64,000 nt of DNA from Nitrincola sp. A-D6 (GTDB lineage: Bacteria > Pseudomonadota > Gammaproteobacteria > Pseudomonadales > Balneatricaceae). Both the position numbers and the translations under genes were made by a program. How positions within the stretch are numbered: position 1 is the first letter of the stretch; each line of letters starts with the position of its first letter. A model generated the notes under the pieces. That model did no database searches and had not been told where the DNA came from. It worked only from the letters and a program-made list of their open reading frames with translations. Below are positions 32,081-41,643 of the stretch, piece after piece. The stretch spans positions 1 through 64,000 of the forward strand of contig NZ_JRLB01000013.1 in assembly GCF_000764495.1 (NCBI RefSeq). The letters are read 5' to 3'.

Positions 32081-33217
32081 AACCAGACGCTTCGCTGGCA
32101 TTTCAACCAATGAAGCTTTTTTTTTATGCCAGTGAAGCAGACTGGGCTCCGTGCTGGCCGGGGTAAACAGGTGTCCAACATCCGGCACAGCAAAACACAG
32201 ATCACCACGCATGGGCTGCCAACTGTTGTACTGTGCATGACTGATACCCACTTCCCAGGGTTCGGGACTACTCCAGCCATCCGCTTCTAACTCTACCCGC
32301 ACTTCTGCACCTATCAGGCTGACCGCACTTACCTTGAGGGGTAAATTGGCATATGGAGATGGCTCAGTCTGCAGGTGAACTTCATGAGGGCGCAGGTAAA
32401 GCTGCGCTTCAGGTAAATCTGCTGGAACTTCCTCTAGATCAATCCACGCCTTACCTTGCTGCATCCGCCCTGATTTAATACGGCCTTCCAGTATATTGAT
32501 ATGTCCCAAAAAGCCCATCACAAAGCGACTATCCGGTTGTGCATAAAGTCGCTGTGGCGTATCTACTTGCTCGATACGTCCAGCACTCATCACCACCACC
32601 TTATCAGATACTTCTAACGCTTCCTCCTGATCGTGGGTAACAAACACACTGGTAAAATGCAGTTCATCATGCAGACTGCGTAGCCAGCGGCGCAGGTCTT
32701 TGCGTACTTTTGCATCCAGCGCGCCAAACGGCTCATCTAACAACAGCACCTGAGGCTGCATCGCCAGCGCTCTGGCCAAGGCGACACGCTGTTTCTGCCC
32801 ACCTGACAATTGAGCCGGATAGCGTGATGCAAGATGGCCCAACTGCACCATTTCCAGCAGATTTTCCACACGTTTTTTGATTTCAGTCGCAGCGGGACGA
32901 CGCGCTTTAGGCATTACTTCCAGACCAAAGGCAATATTTTGCGCCACCGTCATATGCCGAAACAGCGCATAGTGTTGAAACACAAAGCCGACGCGGCGAT
33001 CACGCACATGCACTCGGGTAACATCATCACCATGAAAGTAAATATTACCGGTATCTGCCGTTTCCAGCCCGGCAATAATCCGTAGCAAGGTGGTTTTACC
33101 TGAACCGGACGGTCCTAGAAGACCAATCAATTCACCATCGGGAATCTCTAGCGACAAGGTCTCCAGTGCCTGAAACTTACCGAAACGCTTGCTGACATTT
33201 TCAACCCGGATACTCAT
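32069..33217 (-). CDS. cysA: Sulfate/thiosulfate ABC transporter, ATPase
   Basis: 382 residues. Walker [10 protein letters not shown] near residue 36, signature [15 protein letters not shown], Walker [13 protein letters not shown] and the switch His (VTHDQEEAL). A C-terminal regulatory TOBE-like region begins near residue 240 ([12 protein letters not shown]). It powers import of sulfate with CysT, CysW and the binding protein. ATGA overlap with cysW couples them. It is the last gene of the operon, running into the tea terminator. Confidence 0.94.
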   Translation of the reverse strand: MSIRVENVSKRFGKFQALETLSLEIPDGELIGLLGPSGSGKTTLLRIIAGLETADTGNIYFHGDDVTRVHVRDRRVGFVFQHYALFRHMTVAQNIAFGLEVMPKARRPAATEIKKRVENLLEMVQLGHLASRYPAQLSGGQKQRVALARALAMQPQVLLLDEPFGALDAKVRKDLRRWLRSLHDELHFTSVFVTHDQEEALEVSDKVVVMSAGRIEQVDTPQRLYAQPDSRFVMGFLGHINILEGRIKSGRMQQGKAWIDLEEVPADLPEAQLYLRPHEVHLQTEPSPYANLPLKVSAVSLIGAEVRVELEADGWSSPEPWEVGISHAQYNSWQPMRGDLCFAVPDVGHLFTPASTEPSLLHWHKKKASLVEMPAKRLVKTA

Positions 33218-34071
33218 GCTTCAACCTCACTCAGCAATGCGATTTGACGTGCCTGACGCCATTCAACAAAAGACTTTATAAACAGAGTTAACAGAGCAAT
33301 ACCGGCCAATAAAGAGGCACTGGTAAATGCGCCGACAGCGTTATAATCCTGATACAGCAATTCTACATGCAGAGGGAGCGTGTTGGTTTCCCCACGAATA
33401 TTGCCGGATACGACTGATACAGCACCAAATTCACCGACAGCTCGTGCATTGGTCAATACCACCCCGTAAATCAATGCCCACTGGATATTCGGCAAGGTCA
33501 CCCGGCGAAACAACTGCCAACCCGATGCACCCAGCGTTACACCCGCCTCTTCTTCATCACGGCCCTGCTGCTGCATTAGCGGAATCAATTCCCGTGCAAC
33601 AAAAGGACAGGTCACAAATACCGTGACCATCAGAATCCCCGGCCAGGAGAACATCAGTTGTATGTCCTTATCCATCAGCCAGCCACCCAGCCAACCGTTA
33701 GAACCGTACAACAGCAGATACAGCAAGCCTGCCACCACCGGCGACACCGCAAAGGGAATATCGATCAGCGTAATCAGCAGTTTGCGCCCTGGGAAATCAA
33801 ACCGTGTGACCAACCAGGCCAGGAACACCCCGAATACCAGGTTAATCGGTACGGTCAGTACGGCCACAAACAGGGTTAAGCCAATCGCTCTCAGGGTGTA
33901 ATAATCAGTCAGGTTAGCGACATAGGTTTCTAAACCACCAGAAAATGCCTGAGCAAAAATAGCCACCAGCGGTATCACCAACAACAATCCCACCAGACTC
34001 AATGCCAGCAAGATCAACGACCATTTTACCCAAGGGTGATCACCCACTCGCAGATGTGATGCTGTGCGCAT
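33214..34071 (-). CDS. cysW: Sulfate ABC transporter permease CysW
   Basis: 285-residue inner-membrane permease with six helices and the EAA loop ([28 protein letters not shown], in pieces) that docks on CysA. The segment [18 protein letters not shown] is a CysW/CysT hallmark. It starts one base after cysT ends and overlaps cysA by four. Confidence 0.93.
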   Translation of the reverse strand: MRTASHLRVGDHPWVKWSLILLALSLVGLLLVIPLVAIFAQAFSGGLETYVANLTDYYTLRAIGLTLFVAVLTVPINLVFGVFLAWLVTRFDFPGRKLLITLIDIPFAVSPVVAGLLYLLLYGSNGWLGGWLMDKDIQLMFSWPGILMVTVFVTCPFVARELIPLMQQQGRDEEEAGVTLGASGWQLFRRVTLPNIQWALIYGVVLTNARAVGEFGAVSVVSGNIRGETNTLPLHVELLYQDYNAVGAFTSASLLAGIALLTLFIKSFVEWRQARQIALLSEVEA

Positions 34072-34072
34072 A

Positions 34073-34929
34073 TTACCGCCCGTGTATACGGCGCAGATAA
34101 TGCGCCTGCCAGATATTAATCAAAAAAAGTAGAATCAATGATGCCAATAACACCACCGAAGCAATCGCACTAGCCGCTGCATAATCAAACTCCTGCAAGC
34201 GAATAAAGATCATTAGACTGGTGATTTCACTCACATAAGGCATATTACCGGCAATAAAAATGACGGCACCAAACTCCCCCAGACTACGGGTGAACGACAG
34301 TGCAATCCCGGTCATTAAGGCTGGCCAAAGTGTTGGAAAAACCACTCTACGGAATACCGTCAAATCAGATCCACCAATGGTAATCCCGGCTTCTTCATCT
34401 TCTGGAGCCAGATCTTCCAGAACAGGTTGAACCGTACGTACCACAAACGGCAGACTGGTAAACGACATGGCGACAATAATTCCCAGCGGCGTATAAGCAC
34501 CTTGATACCGGCTTCAGCCAGAATTGAGCCATACCAACCGTTTTCAGCAAACAACGCCGAAAGGGTGATACCAGCAACAGCCGTAGGCAGTGCAAAGGGA
34601 AGATCCATTAACGCATCAACGATGCGCTTACCCGGAAATTCATAACGCACCAGTACCCAGGCAAGCAGCAAGCCAACAATGCCATTAAATAATGATGCAA
34701 TACCAGCAGCCCAAACTGTTACCTTGTAAGACGCCACCACCCGTGGATCACTGATCACCGCCCAGTACTCTTGCCAGGTCATGCCAGCCGTTTGTACCAG
34801 CAATCCAGTAATCGGTAACAGCAATACCAAACTGATAAACAGCAGTGAAATACCCATGCTCAGCGCGAACCCCGGTAATACACGCTTACCGGGGGTCAGA
34901 GAAATGGCGGGTGCAATGGCTGTAGACAT
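34073..34929 (-). CDS. cysT: Sulfate ABC transporter permease CysT (one frameshift)
   Basis: Partner permease of CysW, also called CysU. The N-terminal part has the first helices and DLPFALPTAVAGITL. The C-terminal part has VQPVLEDLAPEDEEAGITIGGS and TRSLGEFGAVIFIAGNMP. The frame breaks between 34498 and 34500: one base is missing and AGIKVAYTPLGIIVAMSFTSL is expected across it. Corrected length is about 285 residues, normal for CysT. It starts 22 bases after the binding-protein gene. Confidence 0.9.
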
Positions 34930-34951
34930 TGTCCGTTAATCCTTAATCAAC

Positions 34952-35962
34952 TCAGCGACGTTGCAACTGATCCAGTTTGCCACCACTGGCAAAATGCTCT
35001 GTCATGGCATTTTCCCAATTACCCGCGATCTGTTCGATTGTCAGAAGTTCCAGGTCGGGAAAACGGTCAGAAAACTCAGCCTGGATCACTTCGTTATGTA
35101 CCCGATAGTTAAAACCTGCTAACAAACGCTGAGATGCTTCTGAATAAAGCTCTTCAAGATAAGCACGCGCCAATTCCGTATTACCATTACGTTCAGCATG
35201 CTGTTCAACCACGGCTACCGGAAATTCAGCCAAAAAACTGACTTTAGGTACAACCACTTCAAATTCCTGCTCAGGATATTGCGCGACGATGTTGTTCACT
35301 TCCGACTCAAAGGTCAGCAGCGCATCACCCAGGCCACGCTCAACAAAGGTGGTGGTTGCACCACGGCCACCAGTATCAAACACGGCTACGCGGCTAAGAA
35401 AGGTTTTGACGAATTCGTCAATTTTGGACTGATCATCACCAAAGGTTTGCTGCGCATAACCATAGGCAGCCAAGTAGGTATAGCGGCCATTACCAGAGGT
35501 TTTAGGATTAGGAAATATGGTGCTGACATCTTCACGCGCCAGATCGTCCCAGTTGCTGATGCCCTTAGGATTACCTTTACGCACTAAATACGCCATGGTG
35601 GAGTAGTAGGGGGAGCTGGCATTGGGTAACTGACTGCGCCAATCAGCTGGTAACAGATCGCCGCGTTCATGCAGAATATCGACATCAGTCACCTGATTGT
35701 AGGTGACAACGTCGGCACGCAATCCCTGAATAATCGCCTGGGCCTGACGTGAAGAGCCACCATGCGACTGGCGAATCTCAATGCTGTTTCCGGTTTTTTC
35801 CTGCCAGTACTGAGCAAAGTGCTCGTTGTAACTGGCAAACAACTCCCGTGCAATATCATACGACGAGTTCAGCAGTGAATCATCAGTTGCTTGAGCCTGA
35901 CCTGCAGCCAGGCCAAGGGCCAAGGCTGCAGCAAGAGTCTTTACGTTTTTTACCAGCTTCAT
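34952..35962 (-). CDS. sbp: Sulfate-binding periplasmic protein
   Basis: 336 residues. Signal peptide 1-25 (ending AQA), then the mature start [13 protein letters not shown]. The [11 protein letters not shown] loop, which hydrogen-bonds sulfate, and [15 protein letters not shown] are present, both hallmarks of the Sbp/CysP family. It is first gene of sbp-cysT-cysW-cysA. A TATAAT box lies about 56 bases upstream. Sbp versus CysP (sulfate or thiosulfate preference) cannot be told from sequence by eye. Confidence 0.9.
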   Translation of the reverse strand: MKLVKNVKTLAAALALGLAAGQAQATDDSLLNSSYDIARELFASYNEHFAQYWQEKTGNSIEIRQSHGGSSRQAQAIIQGLRADVVTYNQVTDVDILHERGDLLPADWRSQLPNASSPYYSTMAYLVRKGNPKGISNWDDLAREDVSTIFPNPKTSGNGRYTYLAAYGYAQQTFGDDQSKIDEFVKTFLSRVAVFDTGGRGATTTFVERGLGDALLTFESEVNNIVAQYPEQEFEVVVPKVSFLAEFPVAVVEQHAERNGNTELARAYLEELYSEASQRLLAGFNYRVHNEVIQAEFSDRFPDLELLTIEQIAGNWENAMTEHFASGGKLDQLQRR

Positions 35963-36017
35963 ATCATCTCCACCTATTCTACAAATGCATCAAAAGCATT
36001 TATCTATGGGAGACGAG

Positions 36018-36044
36018 ATTATATTAAGACAATGGTTATAACAA
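36018..36044 (-). promoter_or_regulatory. Candidate promoter for sbp-cysTWA
   Basis: On the minus strand a perfect TATAAT lies at 36023-36018, with TTGTTA at 36044-36039 and a short 15-base spacer. Weak -35 boxes suit CysB-activated sulfate promoters, but I see no convincing CysB site. The surrounding 145 bases are AT-rich and gene-free. Confidence 0.4.
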
Positions 36045-36107
36045 GAATTTTATCTATAATATTTAGCTATATGGAATTACGCCTTGTATCTATCCGCCCA
36101 TACAAGC

Positions 36108-36662
36108 TTAACGAGGCTGTAAAATAGCGCTGGTGATATCTATCACGTCCAGTATTGTGCCCTGACCTTGCACTACCCGCACAATCTTATCACCTAATAA
36201 CAGCAACTCGGTTTCTTCCTGTTGATGCGGCAGGTGACGACCGTAATGATTGGGTAATCGAACCCCCTGCTGGTAAAGATCCACTGGCATCACTTCGCCT
36301 CTGGCGAGTTTTTTCTGCCAACCCGGTGGCAAACTACCACCACGATCCAGCTTCCGCTGCAACCCGGGTGGTAAAGCACGCTGGTTATAAGCCTGATGCG
36401 TCTCAGGTGCCGACAGGCCGAAATACTCTTCCAGTACACGACTTATCAACCCTTCCGTCTCCGTGGACGTTAAGGATGGGAGTAGGTTTTCTGTATCACT
36501 ATCACGATGTTGCGGGCCCATTGAAGAGGACTCTCGTGCTGACTGCTCCCTCGCCTCACCTGACCGACCACGCTGCTCCTGCGCTGCCGGTGTGAAAGCC
36601 GGAGGTGAAGCCCATACAGGCAGAGCAACACCTGCGAAAAGCAGTACCAGTAGTTTGTTCAT
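36108..36662 (-). CDS. CigR/RcnB-like exported protein
   Basis: 184 residues from ATG 36662, with GGAGG six bases upstream; a longer open frame to 36797 overlaps the next gene and has no signal peptide. Signal peptide 1-18 (ending VWA). A charged low-complexity stretch (25-70) is followed by the repeated LPPG motif (ALPPGLQRKLDRGGSLPPGWQKKLARGE, in pieces) and a C-terminal strand pair ending VVQGQGTILDVIDI. The LPPG repeats plus this ending are typical of CigR-family proteins, some of which restrain virulence in Salmonella. Its function here is unknown. It lies 71 bases after yitT. Confidence 0.7.
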   Translation of the reverse strand: MNKLLVLLFAGVALPVWASPPAFTPAAQEQRGRSGEAREQSARESSSMGPQHRDSDTENLLPSLTSTETEGLISRVLEEYFGLSAPETHQAYNQRALPPGLQRKLDRGGSLPPGWQKKLARGEVMPVDLYQQGVRLPNHYGRHLPHQQEETELLLLGDKIVRVVQGQGTILDVIDITSAILQPR

Positions 36663-36733
36663 CATAAACCTCCAAAGTAGATTATCACTTGAGTATAGTG
36701 AAGACGACTGAAGGTTAGCTGAATAGATGAGCC

Positions 36734-37326
36734 TCAACTGTGGGCTTTGACTCGCGCCCACACAGGAGGACGATGGTAACGCCCAACAACTGAACACAGG
36801 GTCAAAAAAGCCAGCAACGAATAGATCAAACTGGTCATATCCACCACCATGACAGCCAGCAGCAACACCAGTGCATCACCGGCCAGCGTGGTTTTACTGG
36901 CATGGATACCCAGGCGCCGCTCCAGATAAAGGGCAAGAATATTCAGACCACCTAGCGACGCATTATGACGAAACAGCAGAATCAGGCCAAAGCCGACCAG
37001 CATCCCGCCGAGTAACGCCGAAAACAACGGATCTATGTCGATATGAATAAATAAGCGCATCAGCTCGGAAAGTCCCGCGAGCATGGAGATACTGCAAAAG
37101 GTTCTAAGGTAAAATCCTTCCCTAATGTGTGCCAGGCAAGTAGATAAAAAGGCAGATTGAGCAGGAAAAATAACTGACCAAAGGAAAGTGGTGTCAGTTG
37201 GGTGAAAAGCATGCCGATCCCGGCCGTACCACTGATAAGCAGATTGGCAGCATTTAGCAGATGTACGCCCAGTGCAACGAGCAAACAGCCCTCAAACAGG
37301 GAGAGCCAGCGGTGTGTGGTACTCAT
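36734..37326 (-). CDS. YitT-family membrane protein (one frameshift)
   Basis: About 198 residues with five to six hydrophobic helices. HLLNAANLLISGTAGIGML and the second-half GLILLFRHNASLGGLNILALYLERR match the YitT pattern (GGhT/SGG turns). The frame breaks near 37105-37108, where one A is missing; FTLRTFCSISMLAGLSELM is expected across it. The proteobacterial short form without the DUF2179 C-terminal domain is seen here. The family's substrate is not known. A 115-base leader with two hairpins precedes it. Confidence 0.8.
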
Positions 37327-37476
37327 GATACAACCTCTATAGTGTACTGACTTGTGGTCAATAACGGTTCAGGTACCCGGCTTCTTGTGAAAGCCCTGGG
37401 TACAGATTCTCAGGGTAGTAAGAATCAAGCAGGAATCATACCAGAGTCGATATAATTAAAAAGTCTTTATTTTCAA
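37327..37476 (-). promoter_or_regulatory. Promoter and two-hairpin leader of yitT
   Basis: On the minus strand, TTGAAA (37476-37471), 16 bases and TATATC (37454-37449) form a promoter that would start near 37442. The predicted leader folds into hairpin one GATTCT/AGAATC (loop of ten, 37426-37405) and hairpin two, GTACCC + GGCTT paired with AAGCC + GGGTAC around a seven-base loop (37403-37373). No T-run follows. A 16-base AT palindrome, GATTAAAAATTTAATC at 37479-37494, abuts the -35 box. I cannot match the fold to a known riboswitch. Confidence 0.45.
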
Positions 37477-37529
37477 ACGATTAAAAATTTAATCTTTTCA
37501 GAAAATGCACCAAATACGGGCTAAACGCC

Positions 37530-38396
37530 CTAAAAACTCGCAGCATCCGGGGTCAACAAGGCCTGCATGTAAGCTGGTAAAGCGAAAGCCGCTCTATGCA
37601 GTGCTGGCGTATAGTAGTGGCAAGTCAGACCACTGCGCTGGAAGCGCTCAGCCAATACAGCTTCATCCACCCAGCGTTTAGCTGTATCGTCACAGCCCCA
37701 GGCCAATGCCATGTTACCGCCAACATAGGTGGGCACGGACACCGTATAAAAGCTCTGATCGACAAAATAAGGCCCCAGACGCTGACGGGTCGTGACCAGC
37801 TCATCCGGCTGCATAAACACCACCCCGTTCTGGGCCACAAAAATACCACCGGGCTTCAACAGGCGCTTGCAGCCGGCATAAAACTCACTGGAAAACAGCA
37901 CTTCACCTGGACCCAACGGATCAGTACAGTCGGAAATAATCACATCGAAAGGTGCCGGAGTGGCAGAATTGACATAAGTGACACCGTCGGCAATGACTAT
38001 TTCGGCACGTGGATCATCAAAAGCCCCCGCTGAATGTCCTGGCAAGTATTCCCGGCATAGATCAATCACCGCCTGATCTATCTCAACCTGAACCACCTGC
38101 TCAACCTGCGAATGCTTGAGTACTTCACGCAATATACCGCCATCACCGCCACCGATAATCAATACCCGTGCCGCCTGCCCATGTGCGAACACAGGCACAT
38201 GCACCATCATTTCATGATAGATGAACTCATCACGCTCGGTGGTCTGCACGATACCATCGAGTGCCATCACCCGACCAAAAAAACGATTTTGAAAAATAAT
38301 CAGGTGTTGATGCTCAGTTTGCTGTTCAAACAAACACGCATCGATACTTAAAGTCTGGCCATAGCCATCACTTAGGGTTTCAGTAAAGGCTTTCAT
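37530..38396 (-). CDS. speE: Spermidine synthase
   Basis: Transfers aminopropyl from decarboxylated SAM to putrescine. 288 residues, as in E. coli. The [14 protein letters not shown] motif (residues ~80) binds dc[21 protein letters not shown] holds the catalytic Asp, and [13 protein letters not shown] is present near residue 50. It overlaps speD by four bases (ATGA). Confidence 0.95.
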   Translation of the reverse strand: MKAFTETLSDGYGQTLSIDACLFEQQTEHQHLIIFQNRFFGRVMALDGIVQTTERDEFIYHEMMVHVPVFAHGQAARVLIIGGGDGGILREVLKHSQVEQVVQVEIDQAVIDLCREYLPGHSAGAFDDPRAEIVIADGVTYVNSATPAPFDVIISDCTDPLGPGEVLFSSEFYAGCKRLLKPGGIFVAQNGVVFMQPDELVTTRQRLGPYFVDQSFYTVSVPTYVGGNMALAWGCDDTAKRWVDEAVLAERFQRSGLTCHYYTPALHRAAFALPAYMQALLTPDAASF

Positions 38397-38884
38397 GGGG
38401 CAGCGGCGGTATCCAGGGGCATACGGCCACGAATGAACTCTTTGACATCCACGTCATTTGGGGTAAAGAAGCGCTGCAACACTGGTAAGGTTTTAGCCGG
38501 CTCGGCATCTCCGCACATAAACACATCAAAGGCGGCAAACTGCCGCTCAGGCCAGGTGTGCACACTGATATGTGACTCAGCCAGTACGGCTACACCAGAA
38601 ATTCCACCATTGGGCGTAAAGTGATGCAGATGAATATGCAGCAACGTTGCCCCTGCAGCCTCCACAGCTTCTCTCAGAGCCTCTTCCATATGATCCAGAC
38701 TATCGAGTTGCTGCGCACCAAACAGGTCAATGATCAGATGGTTACCGGCAAACTCATAATCATCACGACGAAGAAAAAAGTCTTTACGATCACGGCTTGT
38801 TACAGCCGAGCCCACAGGCCAGCTGCGCTGCTGTGACAGGGTATTAAAATACTTTTGTGTATCATCGATGTCTTTAATGCTCAT
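38393..38884 (-). CDS. speD: S-adenosylmethionine decarboxylase proenzyme
   Basis: Pyruvoyl enzyme that makes decarboxylated SAM for spermidine synthesis. 163 residues. Self-cleavage occurs between Glu103 and Ser104 in [13 protein letters not shown]; His109 and Cys124 (FMCGD) complete the active site. The size and motif fit the single-domain prokaryotic type, a little longer than the Bacillus/Thermotoga form. It stands between aroC (4 bases) and speE (overlap), so polyamine and aromatic genes share a transcript. Confidence 0.93.
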   Translation of the reverse strand: MSIKDIDDTQKYFNTLSQQRSWPVGSAVTSRDRKDFFLRRDDYEFAGNHLIIDLFGAQQLDSLDHMEEALREAVEAAGATLLHIHLHHFTPNGGISGVAVLAESHISVHTWPERQFAAFDVFMCGDAEPAKTLPVLQRFFTPNDVDVKEFIRGRMPLDTAAAP

Positions 38885-38888
38885 AGGC

Positions 38889-39980
38889 CTACTTTAGTGT
38901 CAACAGACTCGTTCTAACATCGGCATTCTGGCCCCGATGCCTTAACAAGTGATCCAGCAAGGTTATGGCCATCATGGCCTCAGCAATCGGTGTTGCCCGA
39001 ATACCGACACAGGGATCATGCCGCCCTTTGGTGATTACCTCTACGGCCTCACCGCGGTTATTGATGCTACGCCCCGGCAAACGCATGCTGGATGTTGGCT
39101 TCAATGCGATATGGGCAAGGATATCCTGCCCGGTTGATATACCTCCAAGGATACCACCTGCGTGGTTAGAGAGAAAACCTTCCGGAGTCATTTCATCTCG
39201 GTGCTCAGTACCCTTTTGATTAACAACGGAAAATCCATCACCTATTTCAACACCTTTCACCGCATTAATGCTCATCAGTGCATGCGCCAGCTCGGCATCC
39301 AGGCGGTCAAACACCGGCTCGCCAAGCCCGACAGGCACACCAGACGCCACAACCGAAATTTTGGCACCCACAGAATTACCCTCCTTGCGCAGGGCATCCA
39401 TATACTCAGCCATGGCTTCAGCCGCAACAGCATCCGGTGAAAAGAAGGGGTTACGCCCCACTTCATCCCAATTGAAGCGCGCCGGATCGATGCACACCGG
39501 CCCCAGCTGTGACAGATAGCCTCTGACTGTCACACCCAGTTCGGCCAGTACCTTCTTGGCAATGGCGCCAGCCGCAACCCGCATAGCGGTTTCCCGGGCC
39601 GAAGAGCGACCACCGCCACGGTAGTCACGAAAACCATACTTATGATCATAGACATAGTCAGCATGCGCTGGACGATAAGTGTCCTGGATATCGGAATAAT
39701 CTTTAGAACGCTGATCGGTATTTTCAATCAATAAACCGATAGGCGTACCCGTAGTTCGCCCTTCAAACACACCGGACAGTATCCGCACCTGGTCCGCTTC
39801 ACGGCGTTGCGTGGTATGGCGCGAAGTTCCTGGCTTACGGCGATCCAGATCCAACTGCAGATCAGCTTCTGTCAGTGGGATCCCCGGAGGACAACCATCC
39901 ACGATGGCGGCCAGTGCAGGCCCGTGACTTTCACCACAGCTGGTCAGAGTAAAAAGCTTTCCGATGGTATTACCGGACAT
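38889..39980 (-). CDS. aroC: Chorismate synthase
   Basis: Last shikimate-pathway step, EPSP to chorismate with reduced FMN. 363 residues. Family signatures are [18 protein letters not shown] near the start, [34 protein letters not shown] and [12 protein letters not shown] near the end. The catalytic His residues in GESHG and RPAHADY are present. It is first in aroC-speD-speE. The island at 40136 lies upstream and reads away. Confidence 0.96.
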   Translation of the reverse strand: MSGNTIGKLFTLTSCGESHGPALAAIVDGCPPGIPLTEADLQLDLDRRKPGTSRHTTQRREADQVRILSGVFEGRTTGTPIGLLIENTDQRSKDYSDIQDTYRPAHADYVYDHKYGFRDYRGGGRSSARETAMRVAAGAIAKKVLAELGVTVRGYLSQLGPVCIDPARFNWDEVGRNPFFSPDAVAAEAMAEYMDALRKEGNSVGAKISVVASGVPVGLGEPVFDRLDAELAHALMSINAVKGVEIGDGFSVVNQKGTEHRDEMTPEGFLSNHAGGILGGISTGQDILAHIALKPTSSMRLPGRSINNRGEAVEVITKGRHDPCVGIRATPIAEAMMAITLLDHLLRHRGQNADVRTSLLTLK

Positions 39981-40066
39981 GTTGTCTATCCTGTTGTCAT
40001 AAATCGAGTTAAACGCTTTGCATTGACATGCGAGCAGCAGACAATCTTAATTGATTAGGGGGACTG

Positions 40067-40098
40067 CTAACAGCGTTGTGGCAAAAAAATGCTGTTAG
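40067..40098. repeat. 8-bp inverted repeat between aroC and the TA island
   Basis: CTAACAGC (40067-40074) and GCTGTTAG (40091-40098) form a perfect inverted repeat around 16 bases that include an A7 tract. It lies in the 240-base gap upstream of aroC, just before the AT-rich island. It could be an aroC operator or a scar of the island boundary; nothing decides between them. Confidence 0.35.
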
Positions 40099-40135
40099 TA
40101 ACGAGCAATGCAAGAAGAGTCTATTGCTATAATTA

Positions 40136-40181
40136 AACTCTACCTATAATGTATATAGGTATATTATTTATAGGTAGAGTT
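40136..40181. promoter_or_regulatory. Palindromic operator of the toxin-antitoxin pair
   Basis: AACTCTACCTATAA (40136-40149) and TTATAGGTAGAGTT (40168-40181) are a perfect 14-bp inverted repeat 18 bases apart. Between them lies a further TATAGGTA (40154-40161), also a perfect partner of TACCTATA (40141-40148), so there are three half-sites. A TATAAT at 40145-40150 overlaps the first one. It lies 43 bases before the DUF4258 gene. Autoregulation by the HTH partner is inferred; MqsA-type antitoxins are known to bind ACCT/AGGT dyads. Confidence 0.7.
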
Positions 40182-40223
40182 CATAGGCAGCAACATCCAC
40201 AAATATATAACAAGGAGGTTTTT

Positions 40224-40547
40224 TTGAGTGCCAAGATACTAACGCTGCCTCTCAAGAAGGACCAGGCCCAAGATATTTTGCGACAAGTGGCAGAAGATAG
40301 CAGTCGCATCATATTTACTAACCATGCTGAAGATCGGATGTATGAAAGAGGGATCACCCGAACTGATATTATCAGAGTGCTTAGAACTGGATCAATCAAG
40401 GAAGGCCCAAGCCAAGCAGCAAAAGGAAATTGGGAAATGAAGGTGGAAGGGCAATCAGCTGGCACTTGGGTTAGCATTGCTATTGCAATTGATTACAAAG
40501 AGTTGAGAGAAGACAGTTGCTATACCGTTATCATAACAACTTTCTAA
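40224..40547 (+). CDS. DUF4258 protein, likely toxin
   Basis: 107 residues from a TTG at 40224, chosen because AAGGAGG stands five bases upstream; the earlier in-frame ATG at 40149 lies in the operator. The DUF4258 core has TNHAEDRMYERGI (His with following Arg/Glu), then TDIIRVLRTG and the strand-rich WEMKVEG and CYTVIITTF. DUF4258 belongs to the RelE/BrnT-like small-toxin group and is often paired with an HTH gene, as here 42 bases downstream. RNase activity is inferred, not shown. The base composition is AT-richer than its neighbours, suggesting transfer. Confidence 0.72.
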   Translation: MSAKILTLPLKKDQAQDILRQVAEDSSRIIFTNHAEDRMYERGITRTDIIRVLRTGSIKEGPSQAAKGNWEMKVEGQSAGTWVSIAIAIDYKELREDSCYTVIITTF

Positions 40548-40589
40548 GAAACTAATTAAAAATATATTTATCCAAATTGGAGATGAGGC

Positions 40590-41021
40590 ATGTATCACTA
40601 CAGAAGTTGTGGCCTGCCCAATGTGTATTTGAAAAATGGATACACCGAACACACAACTGATTATGGGCCAGGCGTGTCAATAGAGGACATTGAGGGTCTG
40701 CATAAAGCAATTGCTTTAGCAATCACTGAATCCCCCACCAAGATGACTGGTGCTGAATTTCGATTTTTACGTAAGGAACTGAATCTCTCACAGAAGCGTC
40801 TTGGAGATGCTATGGGAGTAGAGGATCAGACCGTTGCCGGCTGGGAGAAGAAGCAACCAACATCAATGGCAGGTAGGTTGATTCGTATTCTGGCAAAAGG
40901 CCACTATGAAAATGACAAAATTAACGAGTTGCTGGAAAAATTAGCAGATCTTGACTCAAAAGAGAGTCATGAAAACTTGTGTTTTGAAGAGTCTTCAGAT
41001 GGTTGGCATTATGCCGCTTAG
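40590..41021 (+). CDS. HTH antitoxin-like regulator (MqsA/HigA type)
   Basis: 143 residues. The N-terminal piece MYHYRSCGLPNVYLKNGY is typical of antitoxin-type regulators found with DUF4258, but without the CxxC zinc site of true MqsA. The DNA-binding domain FRFLRKELNLSQKRLGDAMGVEDQTVAGWEK (in pieces, residues ~55-85) is a Cro/C1-type helix-turn-helix. It should bind the palindrome ahead of the operon. Toxin-first gene order is like mqsRA and higBA. Codon use is AT-rich. Confidence 0.75.
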   Translation: MYHYRSCGLPNVYLKNGYTEHTTDYGPGVSIEDIEGLHKAIALAITESPTKMTGAEFRFLRKELNLSQKRLGDAMGVEDQTVAGWEKKQPTSMAGRLIRILAKGHYENDKINELLEKLADLDSKESHENLCFEESSDGWHYAA

Positions 41022-41078
41022 TAACTACTGATGAGTTCAATCTTTCAATAGACTTAAGAGTTTAACGACCCAAACGCC

Positions 41079-41642
41079 ATGACAGAGTTTACCCCACCAC
41101 CGGATGATCAGGATGATCTGGACTTCGCCAAGCTAATGAAAGGGGTAACTCCCCTTGAAAAGACACGCGCAGACCTGGGTCCAAAAACCACTCACCAGGA
41201 CGTATCAGTGGCCTACAGACGCCTGATGGCAGCACGTGAGCCTGAGCAATTCATTGATGGCCTGTCAGCCGAGGCCGCTGAGTTGGTAGAATCAGAAGAT
41301 GAGCTGCTGTTTGCCATTCCGGGTGTTCAGATAGGACGGCTTAAACGCTTGCGTCAGGGTCATATACCCTGGGAGCAAGGGTTGGATTTGCATGGTTTTA
41401 GCGTTGATCAGGCTCGCGATGAAGTCAGCCGTTTTATCCGTGACGCAGTCAGGGACAGCGCTCGCTGTGTGTTGATTGTGCATGGCAAGGCGTTTACTCA
41501 ACCAGGCCAACCCGCCACCTTAAAGTCTTGTGTCAACGACTGGTTGCGCCAGATGCCCTATGTGGTGGCATTTTGTTCAGCGCAGCCTAAAGAAGGCGGT
41601 ACCGGTGCGGTATATGTCCTGCTGAAAGCACGAAAAAATTGA
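41079..41642 (+). CDS. Smr/MutS2-domain protein
   Basis: 187 residues. An acidic N-terminal region is followed by a C-terminal Smr domain with LDLHGFSVDQAR (residues ~107-118) and LIVHGKAF with a later GTGAVYVLL. Smr domains have DNA- or RNA-nicking activity; in E. coli the stand-alone form is SmrA/SmrB (SmrB cuts mRNA at collided ribosomes). Which subgroup this is cannot be settled by eye, although the length is near both. It converges on the patatin gene with one base between stops. Confidence 0.85.
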   Translation: MTEFTPPPDDQDDLDFAKLMKGVTPLEKTRADLGPKTTHQDVSVAYRRLMAAREPEQFIDGLSAEAAELVESEDELLFAIPGVQIGRLKRLRQGHIPWEQGLDLHGFSVDQARDEVSRFIRDAVRDSARCVLIVHGKAFTQPGQPATLKSCVNDWLRQMPYVVAFCSAQPKEGGTGAVYVLLKARKN

Positions 41643-41643
41643 T

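Noticed and set aside
34360-34929. Two half-size permeases in the sulfate operon
   Set aside because: Halves of one CysT split by a single missing base.
39981-41078. Prophage or integrative element
   Set aside because: Only two small genes; no integrase, att repeats or phage genes.
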